Positions 1-11,914 of a stretch of DNA of 64,000 bases are shown piece by piece. Below the pieces are notes generated by a model. That model did no database searches. It was not told the origin of the DNA and saw only the letters and a program-made list of their open reading frames with translations. Both the position numbers and the translations under genes were made by a program. The stretch's first letter is position 1, and every line of letters begins with the position of its first letter. The DNA comes from Lactifluus volemus (taxonomy: Eukaryota; Basidiomycota; Agaricomycetes; Russulales; Russulaceae). The stretch spans positions 1,426,001 through 1,490,000 of the forward strand of contig WTXI01000002.1 of the NCBI GenBank assembly GCA_022376515.1. Reading direction: 5' to 3'.

Positions 1-309
1 GCTCATTTACGTCGCTGTGCTCACCAAGTTTGTTATCCGTATAGCTCGCATCACTTGTGTCGCATTATTCGGCTTACTGTTTTTAATTACCTCCTGTCAT
101 CGTTTTTTTTTATATGTAGGTATCGCCAATGTTTCCGTATTCATATTCCCTTTATGCTTTGTATCACGAAATTCCCTTTCATCCATGGGGTGATATAATT
201 AACTGTACATATGCCGGACCGTAAAAGCCCGAGGTGTGTGTGAGAGCTCTTGAGATTGCAATAGTCAGTCTCGGCCCAGAGACGTCTTTTTCCCTCTTGA
301 CATTCTACG
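1..309. other. Left-edge sequence without a recognised gene
   Basis: This AT-rich stretch includes a T-run at about 103-111. None of its reading frames gives a protein I recognise. It may hold the 5' leader or promoter of the methionine aminopeptidase gene at 310, or the 3' end of a gene lying outside the window. Confidence 0.4.
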
Positions 310-2178
310 ATGAGTGCTCCCGAGGTCCTCTGTCAAAGCACAAATTGTCTGAATGGAAATCCTCCCTCACGTCTCGAGTGTCCCACCTGTCACAAGTTGA
401 GCTTCCGGCGCTTGCTCCATGTCATTTCACCTCTGACATCCCACAGACTGGGAATAAAAGGTTCCTTCTTCTGCGGCCAGGAATGCTTCAAAGCAGGATG
501 TGCGTCCAGTTTCCTTTCTTTTTTCGGTACTACTTGGACCTTACCAGACCCTTCATCATCGATCCTAGGGGTCAGTAAGACTTGAGACAGTGCAGATGCG
601 CACTCATTCAATTCTCGATCACAGAAAACGCACAAGGTCATTCACGAAATTGTCACGCCACGTCAAACTCCGTCGGGTAGCACATCAATCACCAAAGGTG
701 TGTGCTTGTTCTTCCAACTAATGTCGTTTACCATTACTTGCCTTTCTCAGCAGACGACACGTTCAATCCTTTCCCCAACTTTGGTTTCTCTGGTCTCTTG
801 CGCCCTGTATATCCTCTTTCACTCAAAAGAGTTGTACCTGATCATATACCCCGGCCTGATTACGCCGAAGATGGTTCTTCGAATGTCCCCTCCCGATTGA
901 CTCCACGAAATACTGATTCTTGTACCATCTTCAAGGAATTCCTGTTTCTGAGAGTAAACGTGCCGGCCAGCCTCCTCGCATATTAAGTCCGGAGGAGCAG
1001 GAAAAGATGAGGACGGTTTGCAGGGTAGGTGCATACCGGCATGACGTCGGCATCTTCGGAATCGTCAAGTTCCCAACCTGATCCCGTTCATCTCGCAGCT
1101 GGCTCGTGAAGTTCTCGACATTGCCGCATCCCACATTCGTCCGGGGTTACGACCGATGAGATAGATGCCGTTGTCCACCAGGCATGCATAGAACGCAATG
1201 CGTATCCCTCCCCGTTGAATTACCGTCACTTTCCTAAATCGGTTTGTACGTGAGTAGCTTTCCGTCAGCTGAGGTACTATATCTAAATCTGATCCTTAAT
1301 CGCAGTTCGATCAACGAAGTGATTTGTCATGGGATCCCCGACCAGAGAAAGTTGAAAGAAGGCGACATCATCAATATCGGTACGTCTCGTTGCCCACAAA
1401 TGGAAGCCTCATTTTTTCATTTTCCCTAAAAGACGTAACGTTGTTCCATGACGGTGAGGTAATGCTGTCATTTCTGGGCACGGTATTAAATTGGGGATAT
1501 CAGGCTTCCACGGCGACTTGAATGAGACATACCCTGTTGGACGAATAGATGAAGACTCACAGCGGCTCATTCGGACTGCGAGGAAATGCCTCGACGAATC
1601 GATCAAGACTTGCAAGCCCGGGGCACTGATTCGAGATATCGGAAAGGTCATGTGGGTGCGGAAGTAAAATCCATGTGGGTCTACGAGCCGACCCCGCAAT
1701 CTCTAGTGAACCTATTGCTCGGACGAACGGCTGCTCGTCTGTCCGGACATACACTGGGCACGGAATCAATGATCTCTTCCATTGCACCCCTAATGTGCCG
1801 CATTATGCGAAAAACAAGGCAGTCGGGACCATGAAACCAGGCATGGTACGTGTTCACTTGCTTCCGAAGGGGTGTGGGTGATTAAACGGACTTGTTACAG
1901 TGTTTCACAATTGAACCCGTGAGTACTATTGCACACGTGAATATATCTCCTGAGAAGCCAGCCGTAGATGATTAATCTTGGGGGTAATTGGGACGAGGTT
2001 CATTGGCCCGATAACTGGACAGCGACTACAGTAGATGGAAAGAGGAGTGCCCAGTTCGAAGAAACACTGCTGTAAGCGTGCCACATATTTTGAGCGCCCG
2101 CATTGATTGATCGAGGCTTCCAGGATCACGGAAACGGGTGTGGAAGTTCTGACGGCCGGGAAGCCACGGGATTTGTAG
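310..2178 (+). CDS. MAP1: Methionine aminopeptidase 1 (type I, zinc-finger form)
   Basis: It removes the initiator methionine from nascent cytosolic proteins at the ribosome. The first exon encodes the MYND-like zinc finger of the eukaryotic type I enzyme, with CPTCHKL and [11 protein letters not shown]. The catalytic pita-bread domain follows, with [39 protein letters not shown] and SAQFEETLL, which supply the metal ligands. An intron splits the HDG-FHGD segment (gt at about 1453, ag at about 1505). The join from the zinc finger to the HKVIHE segment is unresolved: one GT-AG choice gives a longer linker than usual. At the GGGG run 1143-1146 the frame breaks inside the highly conserved [11 protein letters not shown] segment, and one extra G would restore it. 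The stop is at 2176-2178. The identity is certain; the exon borders are approximate. Confidence 0.93.
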
Positions 2179-2493
2179 CGATATAGCCTGTTTGGACAAG
2201 TATAGCAGGCTTCATTCAATCTTATTTGGGTCATACAATCAACCTATGTTGTTGTGCAAGTTCTGCGCCCGCCGTTGACGGAGTCGTAGCTAATTGTGGG
2301 GCAGGTGAGTCGAGCCATGTGTAAATCTTATCATCGCGTGTGGAGATGGCGCAGCCGTTAGGCGAGAAGGGACTGGGACCAGTAGGGCTCATGGTCGTCC
2401 TAGCGCTTTAGAAGTATCGTTCCCAATCGGTCACGCCCGTTTCGTTGTTGTTAGGGCGCTACCGCCACTTTGAGCATTTCCACATACCTTTTC

Positions 2494-3187
2494 ATGACTT
2501 CGACCGAGCCATACCTGCTCATCGAGCAATGCGGATCCAAATATGGCAGACTGATATATGTCATTACGGAACATGTCCCGTGAGTGTGAGCGAGAGGTAC
2601 AATCGTTATTACGTCGTTGACGTGTGCCCAGCGCCTCTGGAGGGTATCTACCTAGCACGGTTGGTGTTTTGGTTTTTTTTTTTGGCTTGCTTGTTGCTTG
2701 CTGCTGAGGAGCTTAATCGCGCCGTTCTGACCTTAAAAATTTCCTTGCCTTTTTTTTATTTTTTGCGCCCGAAAAGCGAGAGATTCGGTGTATGGATCTC
2801 GGAAAGACCGCGTTGGGTAACTGGAAGGCCCAGCAGGGAGGTTGCACCCACATACAGGTAAGGGCCCTTTAAACGCTCATAACTCGGCGGCCGTTGGTCT
2901 GCGCATATCTCAAGAGCGGAGAATCCTCCCTCATTTTACTTTCTTTTTTTATAGTTCTTCAACGAAATCAATGACCTCAAGTACGTTCTCTCCTTCCGCT
3001 TAAAACCTTTTTCCCCCACCTCCCCCGCTTCGTCATCATGTCGTGTTCGAGTGGTTTCGACGCAAACCTTTGCTGACACATCCTCTTGGGTGGGGTCTTT
3101 TTTAGGTGTACCAACTGTGGCATGGAATTCTCGAAACATTATCTCAGACAAAACCTCCTCATGGAGGTGCGCGGTGTTCCGGCATAA
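2494..3187 (+). CDS. Small unrecognised protein with a CxxC motif
   Basis: I do not recognise this protein. It is supported by exons that join in frame. The first begins at an ATG with MTSTEPYLLIEQCG and KYGRLIYVITEHVP. A short exon near 2638 gives ASGGYLPST. An exon around 2800-2856 reads GKTALGNWKAQQGGCTHIQ. The last exons join as FFNEINDLK and CTNCGMEFSKHYLRQN, ending MEVRGVPA at 3187. The CTNCG piece could be half of a zinc-binding site. The product would be roughly 120-140 residues, with no signal peptide or membrane helix seen. The order of the middle exons is inferred. It lies downstream of MAP1 on the same strand. Confidence 0.5.
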
Positions 3188-3918
3188 AAAGAGGTCCACC
3201 CTACCCCAGCCGCAGGGGCGCGCCGTTCATCCGTTTGTTTCGTCTGGCCTTTCAAGACGTTGTCTGTAATTGCTTGCTTTACTTTAGTTTCCTTCTTGCG
3301 TGTCTGACGACCTCCTCCCATCCCTTAGTCATGACCGCAATATTATAATCATCGTTTGTAAAAAAAACTTGTAAAATACGACTTGATGCTGGCTGAGAGA
3401 CACGCTTTCCTTCTATCGATGGGGAGGGGGGGGGCATTTAGTAAACCTTTTCAGCAAGATTTATCGTGTCTGGTCGGCAGTTACCCTCGGAGATGAGGTG
3501 CACGGGGTCCCTGCCGAGACAGGCAACTGGTACGAGCTCGTACGAGCTCGCAAACAAGGTGAAATTTTTAAAAGGCGTACAGGCCAGTTGAATCGATATC
3601 CCCAAGTGCGTGGGGGCGCTCATCGGAGTTCTGACCCAAATTAAATGCCGTTTGTGATGAGGCTACCGTATGAGCCGCCCGATTAAACATAGATAACTAT
3701 CGTTCTTTGCGCCATGGGCCATGGAATCGGAAATGAAAGATTGGGGATAGAAGCCGTGTGCTCGGATTCTGGGACTAGTGACACTCGGCCAGAACTCATG
3801 GTACTGCATTGAGTAGAGAGAGCAATAAACTCGGATCATCCCTCCAACACTGAATGTTTCTTTTTCCGAATTTCATTGTTAATATCTTCTGTACAGTCCT
3901 TGAACTGCTCCCGCGGAT
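3188..3918. other. Convergent intergenic region
   Basis: This lies between the 3' ends of the small CxxC gene (+) and the acyltransferase gene (-). No protein-like frame was found. It holds poly-A and poly-G tracts at about 3360-3437 and a short tandem palindrome at 3531-3550. Confidence 0.5.
3531..3550. repeat. Tandem duplication of a 10-bp palindromic unit
   Basis: The unit TACGAGCTCG occurs twice in direct succession and is close to self-complementary around GAGCTC. It sits in non-coding sequence and nothing indicates a function. Confidence 0.7.
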
Positions 3919-6655
3919 CTAGCGCACTGATCCGTTCCACCGTGACACCATCAGATAAACTTGCCCTCCGCTCTCGTCGGTGTGGACCACCCTCTGTTGG
4001 CGATGCTGGTTGTGCAGGCCAATAGATGGTTGCCCTTGTGCCCCAGTCATTCGGAGTTTCTGCAAGTCTGCGTAAGACCCATGCTGGCTTCGTGATCGCC
4101 TGCGATTGGGTGAGGCATGTCCATCATCTGAGCGCAAAATTCCCAGGACGTTGTCGTAATCTCCCGAATCCTCGTCATCTGAGACCTCTGGTGAAGTAGC
4201 GCGACTGATATCTCGACTTCGAGGTGACGGTCCAGCCCATGCGCTTGTTCCGTGACTGGCGCTACGGCTCCATCCGAACAAACGCTCGTCGAGCCAATTC
4301 TACGCAAGACGTGAGCGACGATGATGCCCTTTGCGAGTTAGGCCATGAATCCGTACCATGGGATGTGCAAGTAGATTCTCTTGACTCTCTCCTGCAGCAG
4401 CACCGTTCTCCTGTTGCCAAAGCCCTGGCCTTCCACTCGACATGGGAACGCTGGACGAAGGGAATAAAACACGGTTCTAGATCGATATGACAGTCAAGAC
4501 CGGCTCCTGCGCAACTAGGAACCCACGCACCTTGTCAAAATCATCGTAGATTTTAGGACCGAACTCATTAATGATGTCCATGAGCTCATTGAGAGTGACT
4601 GCCGCATTACTTTTAATCGTTCGAGGTAGTGCTGTTTACCAGGCATGAGCGACAGAACGAGTGGCCTCAGGGATCTGAAGAGTAATTCAGTTGCAGAAAT
4701 CCGAACAAGGAAATGTGAAATCACTTCAAAACATCCATTCCCGCCTCGCCGAACTTGAGCGTTGCATAGCCGATCACCGGCAGTGCGGTGATGATCAGCG
4801 GCGGTGTTAACAGCCTCCATTTCCGCGGAGCATGCGCCTTGACTACAAGTATAGTAGCGACAACAGCGTAGACGCTGTATAGCATAGGAGCTACGCCAAT
4901 AGAAATTAATACTTTCCAAGACGCAATGACATCACGACCATGGACTTTCACAGATGATGCTGCGAGGGCCTCTAACCTACAATTAAATAAATGTCATTGA
5001 CATATTGCATAATGCCTCGTACCTTTGGCTCTCTTCTTCGATAAATAGAGGCAAACAAGAAGATAGGTCCATTCAGAATTACGCCTGGCAGGGCGAATAT
5101 GCTCCACACGCTTAACAATCCGACACGGTAAAGCAATAAGCACAGTGCCTTCCAGCTTGCCCTCTGGGCTCCTGGTACCTTTAATTAAAGTTGGTCACGA
5201 TCCTTCGCCTTACCTGAGTTTCCCTAACCGGAACGCACCTGATGATCTCGCAGACCCAGGTCCCGTAGGAGACGGTTGTACTTGAGGACATTGCTCAACA
5301 GGGCTTGAAGACGCGGTTCATCCTTGAAAACGCTATAGCCATGTAGGAATCGCTTGTTCAGCTCGACTACCTGACTCAAGGTCAGGCGTTGACCAGGAGG
5401 CCGGTATAGCCGTCTCGCCGCCTGAATAAGCTAAATGTAGAGTGAGGAAGATTCACGTAATATCTCCCGCGCCGCCCACCATGAGAGTGTCATAGTCAGG
5501 TGCTCGGATAGTGACGGTTTTGAGGGCCTCATATACCAAATCCAAGAATTTGGATACCGCCTCACGCTTCTCCGGACCACCTTGTTTAAACTTTTCAATG
5601 AGCACTTCGGGAACATCCAAAGCAGGCCCAAATTCGATCACTGCACGAGAGCGGAAGCGGTGGGCGTGAAAGTATGACAGCCCAACGGGTACCAGTTTTA
5701 CTTTTACGTTGGGGTTGTTCGCCATGGCTCCTAGTGCCATGACAGAAACGCCAGCCTTGAGAGGAAGAAGATCGGTGCGGTCATGGCTGCCACCTCAGCA
5801 TCGGGTCAGTATACTAGAACAGAAATGAGGTACGCTTGGGGGTACCTTCTGGAAATACTCCAATGCAGGCTCCCTCTGTGAGTCGCTGGTAAACATGACG
5901 AAAGGTTTCTTGTTGGTCGACGAACGGAAGACATTTGAACGCCAGCCCATCCATACCCTGTGTCTTCAACTCTTCTACCTTTTCCCGAATTCGGCTGGTC
6001 CCTTTTCCATTCTCACCTCCAAATTCGCGCTTTATTTTCAGCTCGGTGTCTGAGACAACCTGAGTGACCTCAGCCACTGGGGAGCCTACCGATCTCGGGA
6101 GCATAATTTGCATTTTAGGTGAAAATTCTGATACGAATTTTGTGCCCACCCCGGACACAGTACATGGGTCGTCTGAAGAAAGCACAACTCTACCAGTGCC
6201 GGGTTTTGCATCGTCTACAGCGCGAACAACGGGGACTTGGCGAGGGTGAAAGGAGGGTGAATATAATATACTGAGAAAAAAGGGGAACGAACATACTGCT
6301 CGACATGAGTTTAGCGAAAAATCCAATGGCTTTTCGTTTCATGCTTTTAGCTGCAATAAGGAAACTGACCCGTCGCCGGGTCTCACGGTATACTTCCATT
6401 GACAGGAGGACGGGGTCAAGGAACTAAAACAAAGATGACCTTGAATTCAGGGACGAGAGAGACAAGATATCATACCTGGTTATGGTGGGGAGCACCAACG
6501 AATACGACGGGACCATCACGAGGAATATTGAACGCCCCTCTAGGGCGTATCTCCCGAAAGAAAGTCCTGGCGGCGTTGGTCCAGACAAGGAGAAAGATGC
6601 GATAGGAGAGATCCGATGTATAAAACCTCTCAATCAGGGAAGAGTTTGTAGACAT
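3919..6655 (-). CDS. GPT2: Glycerol-3-phosphate / DHAP acyltransferase (Sct1/Gpt2 type)
   Basis: It acylates the sn-1 position of glycerol-3-phosphate or dihydroxyacetone phosphate, the first step of glycerolipid synthesis at the ER. The start chosen at 6655 gives MSTNSSLIERFYTSDL. The acyltransferase HX4D motif is near residues 58-63 (GAPHHNQ then FLD). The substrate-binding block follows, with VFPEG joined across an intron to GSHDRTDLLPLKAG. The long insert between these blocks, including VRAVDDAKPGTGRVV, is typical of fungal Sct1/Gpt2. Hydrophobic segments follow (LYSVYAVVATILVV and LLTPPLIITALPVIGYA). The last 120 residues are Ser/Arg-rich and probably cytosolic and phosphorylated. The gene diverges from the 5-phosphatase gene across only 82 bp. 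Whether it corresponds to SCT1 or GPT2 is undecided. Confidence 0.9.
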
Positions 6656-6737
6656 GGTAGTTGAGAGAGTTGAATGGTTGGGGATTGGGGAGGCCAATGA
6701 CGTCGTCGCAACACGTGCGCCTGCCCTCACTTTTAAC
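6656..6737. promoter_or_regulatory. Compact bidirectional promoter region
   Basis: Only 82 bp separate the start codons of the acyltransferase (-) and the inositol 5-phosphatase (+). Both genes concern ER lipid or phosphoinositide chemistry. The core promoters of both must overlap here or extend into the neighbouring coding sequence. Confidence 0.55.
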
Positions 6738-8286
6738 ATGACCACCACGGCAGCTAGCTCGAGCTCGGGTCGTCTACTTGTACAAATCGCTTCTTATAAT
6801 ACCGCCCTTCAAGGTTTCCGAGGCGTGCCGCAAGATCTAGTCGACTGGCTTTCTCCCACACTCAAAGTTTCCAACTTCCTGTCGCGCGAGCCTCGAGCTC
6901 CTGACATCGTCGCAGTTGGTTTCCAGGAGCTTCTTCCTCTCCACCAGGGTCGTATGTACAATACAGCTTACTCCCCCTTGGGTCATCCCTTCTTAGTGGG
7001 CATGATTAGTTGCTGGCGTCTCAAGCAGTGTTATCCAAGATCGCAATACCCTCATCTTATCCCAGCTGGAGGCTCATGCTCCCAATGGGGAGCGGTACAC
7101 TCTTGTGGCAAAGGTCGTGAACGTTGGCGCTGCTCTGCTCGTGTATGCGCTTGACGGCGGTATAGCCCGTCACGTTCGTGATGTCCAAACGCAATGGACT
7201 GGATGTGGTCCACTTTATATGGGAAACAAAGGGGCCGTAGGTGTGCGCTTTAGAGTCCAGGTCAAGGATGATAGCCCGGGAGAAGTGTACACGTGAGTAT
7301 GTCAGGCCATATTCTGTATGATCCTTCTCGCTAAATCGTGCCAGTTTTGTCTGTGCTCATCTCACAGCCCATGCTGCCAACCTCGCCGCTCGAATTTCTG
7401 ATTATCGTCACATTGTCGGCTCTCTGCTCTTTCCTCCCCTGCCATGCTCCTCTTCTGGAACACCTACAACTATCTATTCTACATCACATCTTTTCTTCTT
7501 CGGAGACCTGAACTTTCGGCTTGCACTTCCACCGACAAGTCCATATGCTGGTCCTTCCAACCTTCAACACCTCGAGGCTACGCTTGACACACAGTCAGGG
7601 AGAGAAGAACTTAGAGAATTTGATCAGCTGCTGCAGGAGAGGAAGAAATGCACAGTGTTCCAAGGTTTGCGGGAATTTGATTTTTGGGGGTTCAAATGCA
7701 GCTACAAATTCAGGATTGGGGAGGTTGATAAGTATAGGTTCGTTTTGCCCCTTCAACGCGCCGTTCGTGTCTTGATTCTCGATCCGTTTCCTTGTATCGA
7801 TTTAGCGGACAGAGAGTGCCAGCTTGGACTGACAGGATTTTGTACGCAACCTACTCTGATTCGACAGATTCCACGGATCGCTCCGGCGTCACCAATTTGT
7901 TGTATACTTCTATCCCATCATACACTACTTCAGATCATGTGCGTTGAAATCCTTCAACTTTCTTTTCTGGAAAAAGAAATTGACCTATCCCCTAGAAACC
8001 TATCGTCGCACTCCTACTCCTTCCGCCTACGCCCACGGCTTCACCATCGGATAACGCCATCCCGCTGCTTTCCCTTCCTCCTAACTTCACCCCGAGATCA
8101 GATCCCTTTGCCCAGATCAAGAGGTATACCGGGCGTGTGCTTGACAGGATCATCGGTTTCGTCTGGTGGCTGATTGTCGTCATCGGGGCAGGCAACCCAG
8201 CGGTTGGTATTGGCAATTTCATCTTAGGCCTTGGCGCTTGGACATTGTGGAAGTCGAAACCAGGAAATGGCTCTGTAAACGTGTAG
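6738..8286 (+). CDS. INP54: Tail-anchored phosphoinositide 5-phosphatase (Inp54-like)
   Basis: It is predicted to remove the 5-phosphate of PI(4,5)P2 on the cytosolic face of the ER. The protein begins near RLLVQIASYNTALQGFRG and PDIVAVGFQELLPLHQG. It then carries the family blocks: YMGNKGAVGVRF, FVCAHLTAHAANLAARI, FFGDLNFRLA, and, across an intron, YSGQRVPAWTDRILYATYSD followed by YTTSDHKP. The C-terminus has a single hydrophobic segment (IIGFVWWLIVVIGAG and IGNFILGLGAWTLW) just before the stop. That is the arrangement of yeast Inp54p, which is held in the ER by a C-terminal hydrophobic tail. There is no Sac domain or proline-rich region, so it is not a synaptojanin. Confidence 0.88.
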
Positions 8287-9178
8287 GTTGTATCTTCTCT
8301 CGTTATGTTATCCGAGTCTATCTTTTGCTTCGTATCCCATGGGACAGCTTGGCTATACAAACGACGGAGTTTTTATTCTATATACTTGCTACTTCTGTTT
8401 CCAGTGGACTGAATATCAGCCATGATCTCTGGTATCGCCCCGCGGAGATCATTACTAATGTCGGACAGAGATGCGATCACCCGCTGCATGCAAAATCCTG
8501 CCGCGGAGGGGCGTGTAGGATGCATGCTGATTCGTTGACCACACGTATGGGTGTATGAGAGAGATGGCCGCATTGACACCCATCTTTCCGGAGAGGTAGG
8601 GTTCCGCTGTTCGAGTAACTTTTCTATATCTGTCCTTGTGCAGATCAGACAGCCGGTGCAGTACCCTGGCTTGCACTGGCACATTACATATAAGGTGCAA
8701 TCCGTCCGTGAGCCTCGTGGCCCCTTGCTTTTCATTTCCCGTATTTTCTACTGGCACGCTTTCATATCCGACGTTTAATTTTTCTAGTTATCCCGATACC
8801 GATTTCTATATTAGTGTTGACCCTGCCTTTGTTCACCCTTGCCTCGTGTTAATCAAGGCACACACACCACTGACCCCTGCAGGGAAATTGATAAAATCAG
8901 CGTGGAAGAATTGGGATGTGATTATCATTCAGGTGCTGTCTGTCGAGTGTATTGGTTAGGGGGCCATTTGTGAACGGGTAGTAAAACTGCGGAAAGTGTA
9001 ATCGGAAACGACAGTGGCTTGTTTGTGATGTGTGATGCTTTGCCATTGATTGGGACTCGGGGAACTCGGAGGAGACCAAGGGCAGAGGAGTCGGCCCGGT
9101 TTCCCGGTGCCAAGATTAGATTAATGTGACTGCGTAGTTGCCGCTTATCACCACAACGTCCCAGCCATAGACGACGAC
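8287..9178. other. Intergenic region between the 5-phosphatase and GMF genes
   Basis: These 890 bp were read in six frames without finding a recognisable protein or splice-linked exons. Reading frames of 75-120 codons occur on both strands but look like chance. Confidence 0.45.
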
Positions 9179-9773
9179 ATGGTCTGTCCCCCCGAGCTTT
9201 AGCTGACCAGTCTGTCGCCCCTGATAAGTCCAAGTCTCATACCGTAGATATCCCCCAAGAGCTGAAGGATTCTATCCGCAAGTTCAGGTTCACCCGACGC
9301 CAAAACAACGCTGCGCTCGTGGTCAAGATCAACAAACAGAAATTGATCATGGAGCAAGTCGAGACGTTCGATAACATCTCGCTCGAAGACCTGGCCGAAG
9401 GTAGAGTCTTTTGAGGAATATATGGCGTCTCGGATCTCACCTGATCTCTCTTTTTCTTTTTTTGGTGCAGAGCTTCCAGAGGCCTCACCTCGATACGTCG
9501 TACTTTCGTATAACCTCGTACACAGCGATGGGAGAACCTCATCGCCCCTCGTTCTCATCAACTGGGCTCCAGCTTGCGAGACTAGCCTCCTCACTCTACA
9601 CGCAAGTGCTTTACTGGATTTTCAGAGCACGGTACGCCAAGCCTTCGTCATTTGACCAATTATGACTGCGCTCACCGATCCGATTTTAGGTCGACATCGC
9701 CAAGGTCTTGGAAGTGCGCGATGGCGCAGAGGGCCTGACGAAAAGTGTGCTCGAAGCCAAGTTGTTGTCCTGA
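9179..9773 (+). CDS. AIM7: GMF-type ADF/cofilin-homology protein (glia maturation factor family)
   Basis: GMF proteins bind Arp2/3 complex and promote debranching of actin networks. Visible are VDIPQELKDSIRKFRF, QNNAALVVKINKQKL, ISLEDLAEELPEASPRYVVL and, in the last exon, DIAKVLEVRDGAEGLTKSVL. Together these cover the whole ADF-H fold of about 140 residues. Introns are at 9400-9470 and just before 9692. The start is uncertain. The conserved frame runs upstream without an in-frame ATG, but the ATG at 9179 would join it if the C-run 9188-9193 were one base longer. GMF orthologues usually begin only a few residues before the VDIP motif, so the extra 20 or so residues are an inference. The stop is at 9771-9773. 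Confidence 0.85.
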
Positions 9774-9948
9774 ATCAAGGTCCGCACAAGGACATCGCAA
9801 CTGATATCGGGGCACCCTAATACGGCGAGAACTTGAACATTGTAGGTTACGCAGAAATGCAGGGTGCAGAATTTAGACCACCGTGGCGGGGTGTACGCAT
9901 TGGAAACAGGCTTGTCGTCGGATTCGGTCGGGCAATGTGTGATAGCAG

Positions 9949-11628
9949 TCAATACTGTATTCTCTTTCTCTGGACCCCGTAGCCGTCGGCGATTCCCGCA
10001 AGCACCCAACTGTGTCCAACAACATAGACGATACTGCAAAACCACAGACGAAAGAAAATGGGCTCCCCAAAAACTCGACTCTGTACGCCTGGCTGAGCCA
10101 CAATGCTTGTGTCCCTATCCAACATATGATATACTTGGCTATCGACGACCATGACAACGAGAGCTGAGGGATAAGAGGGGTATGAATAACAAATACCAGA
10201 GGAAATACTGTGATCGATGAACCCGTCACTCAAATTCACGTAACAAAGATGTAAAAGTTGGGCATACCTGTGAGGTGCAAACTTTGTTAAAGATAACGAA
10301 TGTAGCCGTCTGCATGAACCACCCCATGATCATATCCTGTCTGGTACGAATGAAGAACAGGCCAGAACTCAAGGACAAGACTAGCTGTGTGAGAAAGCTC
10401 GTCAAAGGGGACCGCAGGAACGTTTTCCACACCGATGGATTCGTGACGGCTGATGTCGGAATTCCCGGATGAGTGAGATAAATTTGGTAAAAGTAGGGTG
10501 AGAAGTTGTGTCGATGATCGCGGCGGTGCAGATGGTAGAGATATGTCTCATGAACGAATGGATATCCCCAGCTGGCCAAGACAGCACAAAAAATATAACG
10601 CCCATTAGCGGCACAAGACGCGAAAATCTCAACTGCTACTCACATGGAGTACATACAGGCACCAAGGGCGAGGAAAGTTCCGGCGCTCATCACCGCGAAT
10701 CTTACTGTCTTCGTGGTCACAAAGGCATCGATACATTGAGTGATTTGGGGAACACGCCCGCCGCCCTCGACTTCCTACCACCACGCTGGTTTTCCGTGGC
10801 AATGATGCCAACGCACGACACGCCGTAGATAACGGGATAAATCTTCCAATGTGCGCTAACTCCGAGAAGCAGGGCAGCCGTGTCCCACCAACCCCGCAAA
10901 GCGCAGAAGAGCGTGAGAAGGACGAAGAGAGATAGAACTGACTCCGAAGACCCCCGAGTGGAGATGCCAATGACAATAGGGTTCAGAAGGTGGAGGGCCA
11001 CTAGGAGGGTCGCACGACGTGAGTAGACGTCCGATATAGGAGCTGCGGAAGTATTTCCGGTGTTCTCATCTGCTTTCGGGTGGTTAGAGTGATCTGGATC
11101 TGTTGAGATGTGAAATGCTCGGAGGAGGGGTAACATGACTTGGATCAGTATGCGGTAGAATCGCAGAGGCGAGCAACTTGTACATCAAAATTCCTGCCAA
11201 AATATCACATCCCGCGAAGAGATATTTTCCAAAGGACTTGTGTAACCACTTGTTGGGTGCAAGAAGGATTGCCAACAAGGGAGTGTAGCGGTAGGTCTCT
11301 CGACGATAAGGGCTGATCGATGGCAATCCCATCGACAGGGTAGAGTCAGGGGGTTTTCTTGGGACGTAAACAATCCGAGTACTCACTCTCCGACGTTAAC
11401 CCATTTTCCGAGCGGACCCTGGGCATGGTTCAGTGGCCCGGGTGTCAGGGTGAAGGAAGTTGCATCAGAGAATACGAGGTAATCGACATCGGTATACTTC
11501 ACGAGTGAACGGGCGTCATGCCATTCACTATAAAGGATAAGAGCAACGCGAATGATGGCTGAGAAGACTAGAAGTGCTTCAATTGAGGTGATGACACGAA
11601 GCGGCTTCATAACATGACCAATGGACAT
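9949..11628 (-). CDS. GPI14: GPI mannosyltransferase 1 (PIG-M/Gpi14)
   Basis: This ER multi-pass enzyme adds the first mannose to the GPI-anchor precursor, working with a Pbn1/PIG-X partner. The first exon ([12 protein letters not shown]) contains the DxD sugar-donor motif in [10 protein letters not shown]. Further exons give [63 protein letters not shown], and [16 protein letters not shown] continuing into YFLWYLL. All are characteristic PIG-M blocks. The C-terminal block [18 protein letters not shown] is readable only if one G is added to the coding-strand GGGG run at 10065-10068; the stop at 9949-9951 belongs to that corrected frame. As written, the frame instead runs on to about 9873. Confidence 0.9.
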
Positions 11629-11914
11629 GCCAGTGGGTCCTTACAACACTCAAACCAGTGAGAGGACGCGTCACTGCAACTCGGGGACAGAACGCGTCTG
11701 TGACCGTTAAAAGCGCCGTAGGTGACGTGGCAAAACGTAATATTCATCATCTCTTTGGTCACCCAAAGCTACTAGAGACTAAAACAAGTAGCCACTAAAA
11801 ATTGGAGCACAAAAAGTTCTACTAAAGACGAATAGTACGACCACAAAGGGTAGTGAACTTAGATCTAAAGTGGCAGAGATAGTGAGCATGGAACAAACAA
11901 ACGCGTGCAACATA

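Noticed and set aside
4224..4490. Plus-strand 88-codon frame
   Set aside because: It is antisense to the acyltransferase C-terminal region, with no similarity.
8373..8757. Overlapping 120- and 100-codon minus-strand frames
   Set aside because: No family, no splice continuity and no conserved motif was seen; likely chance.
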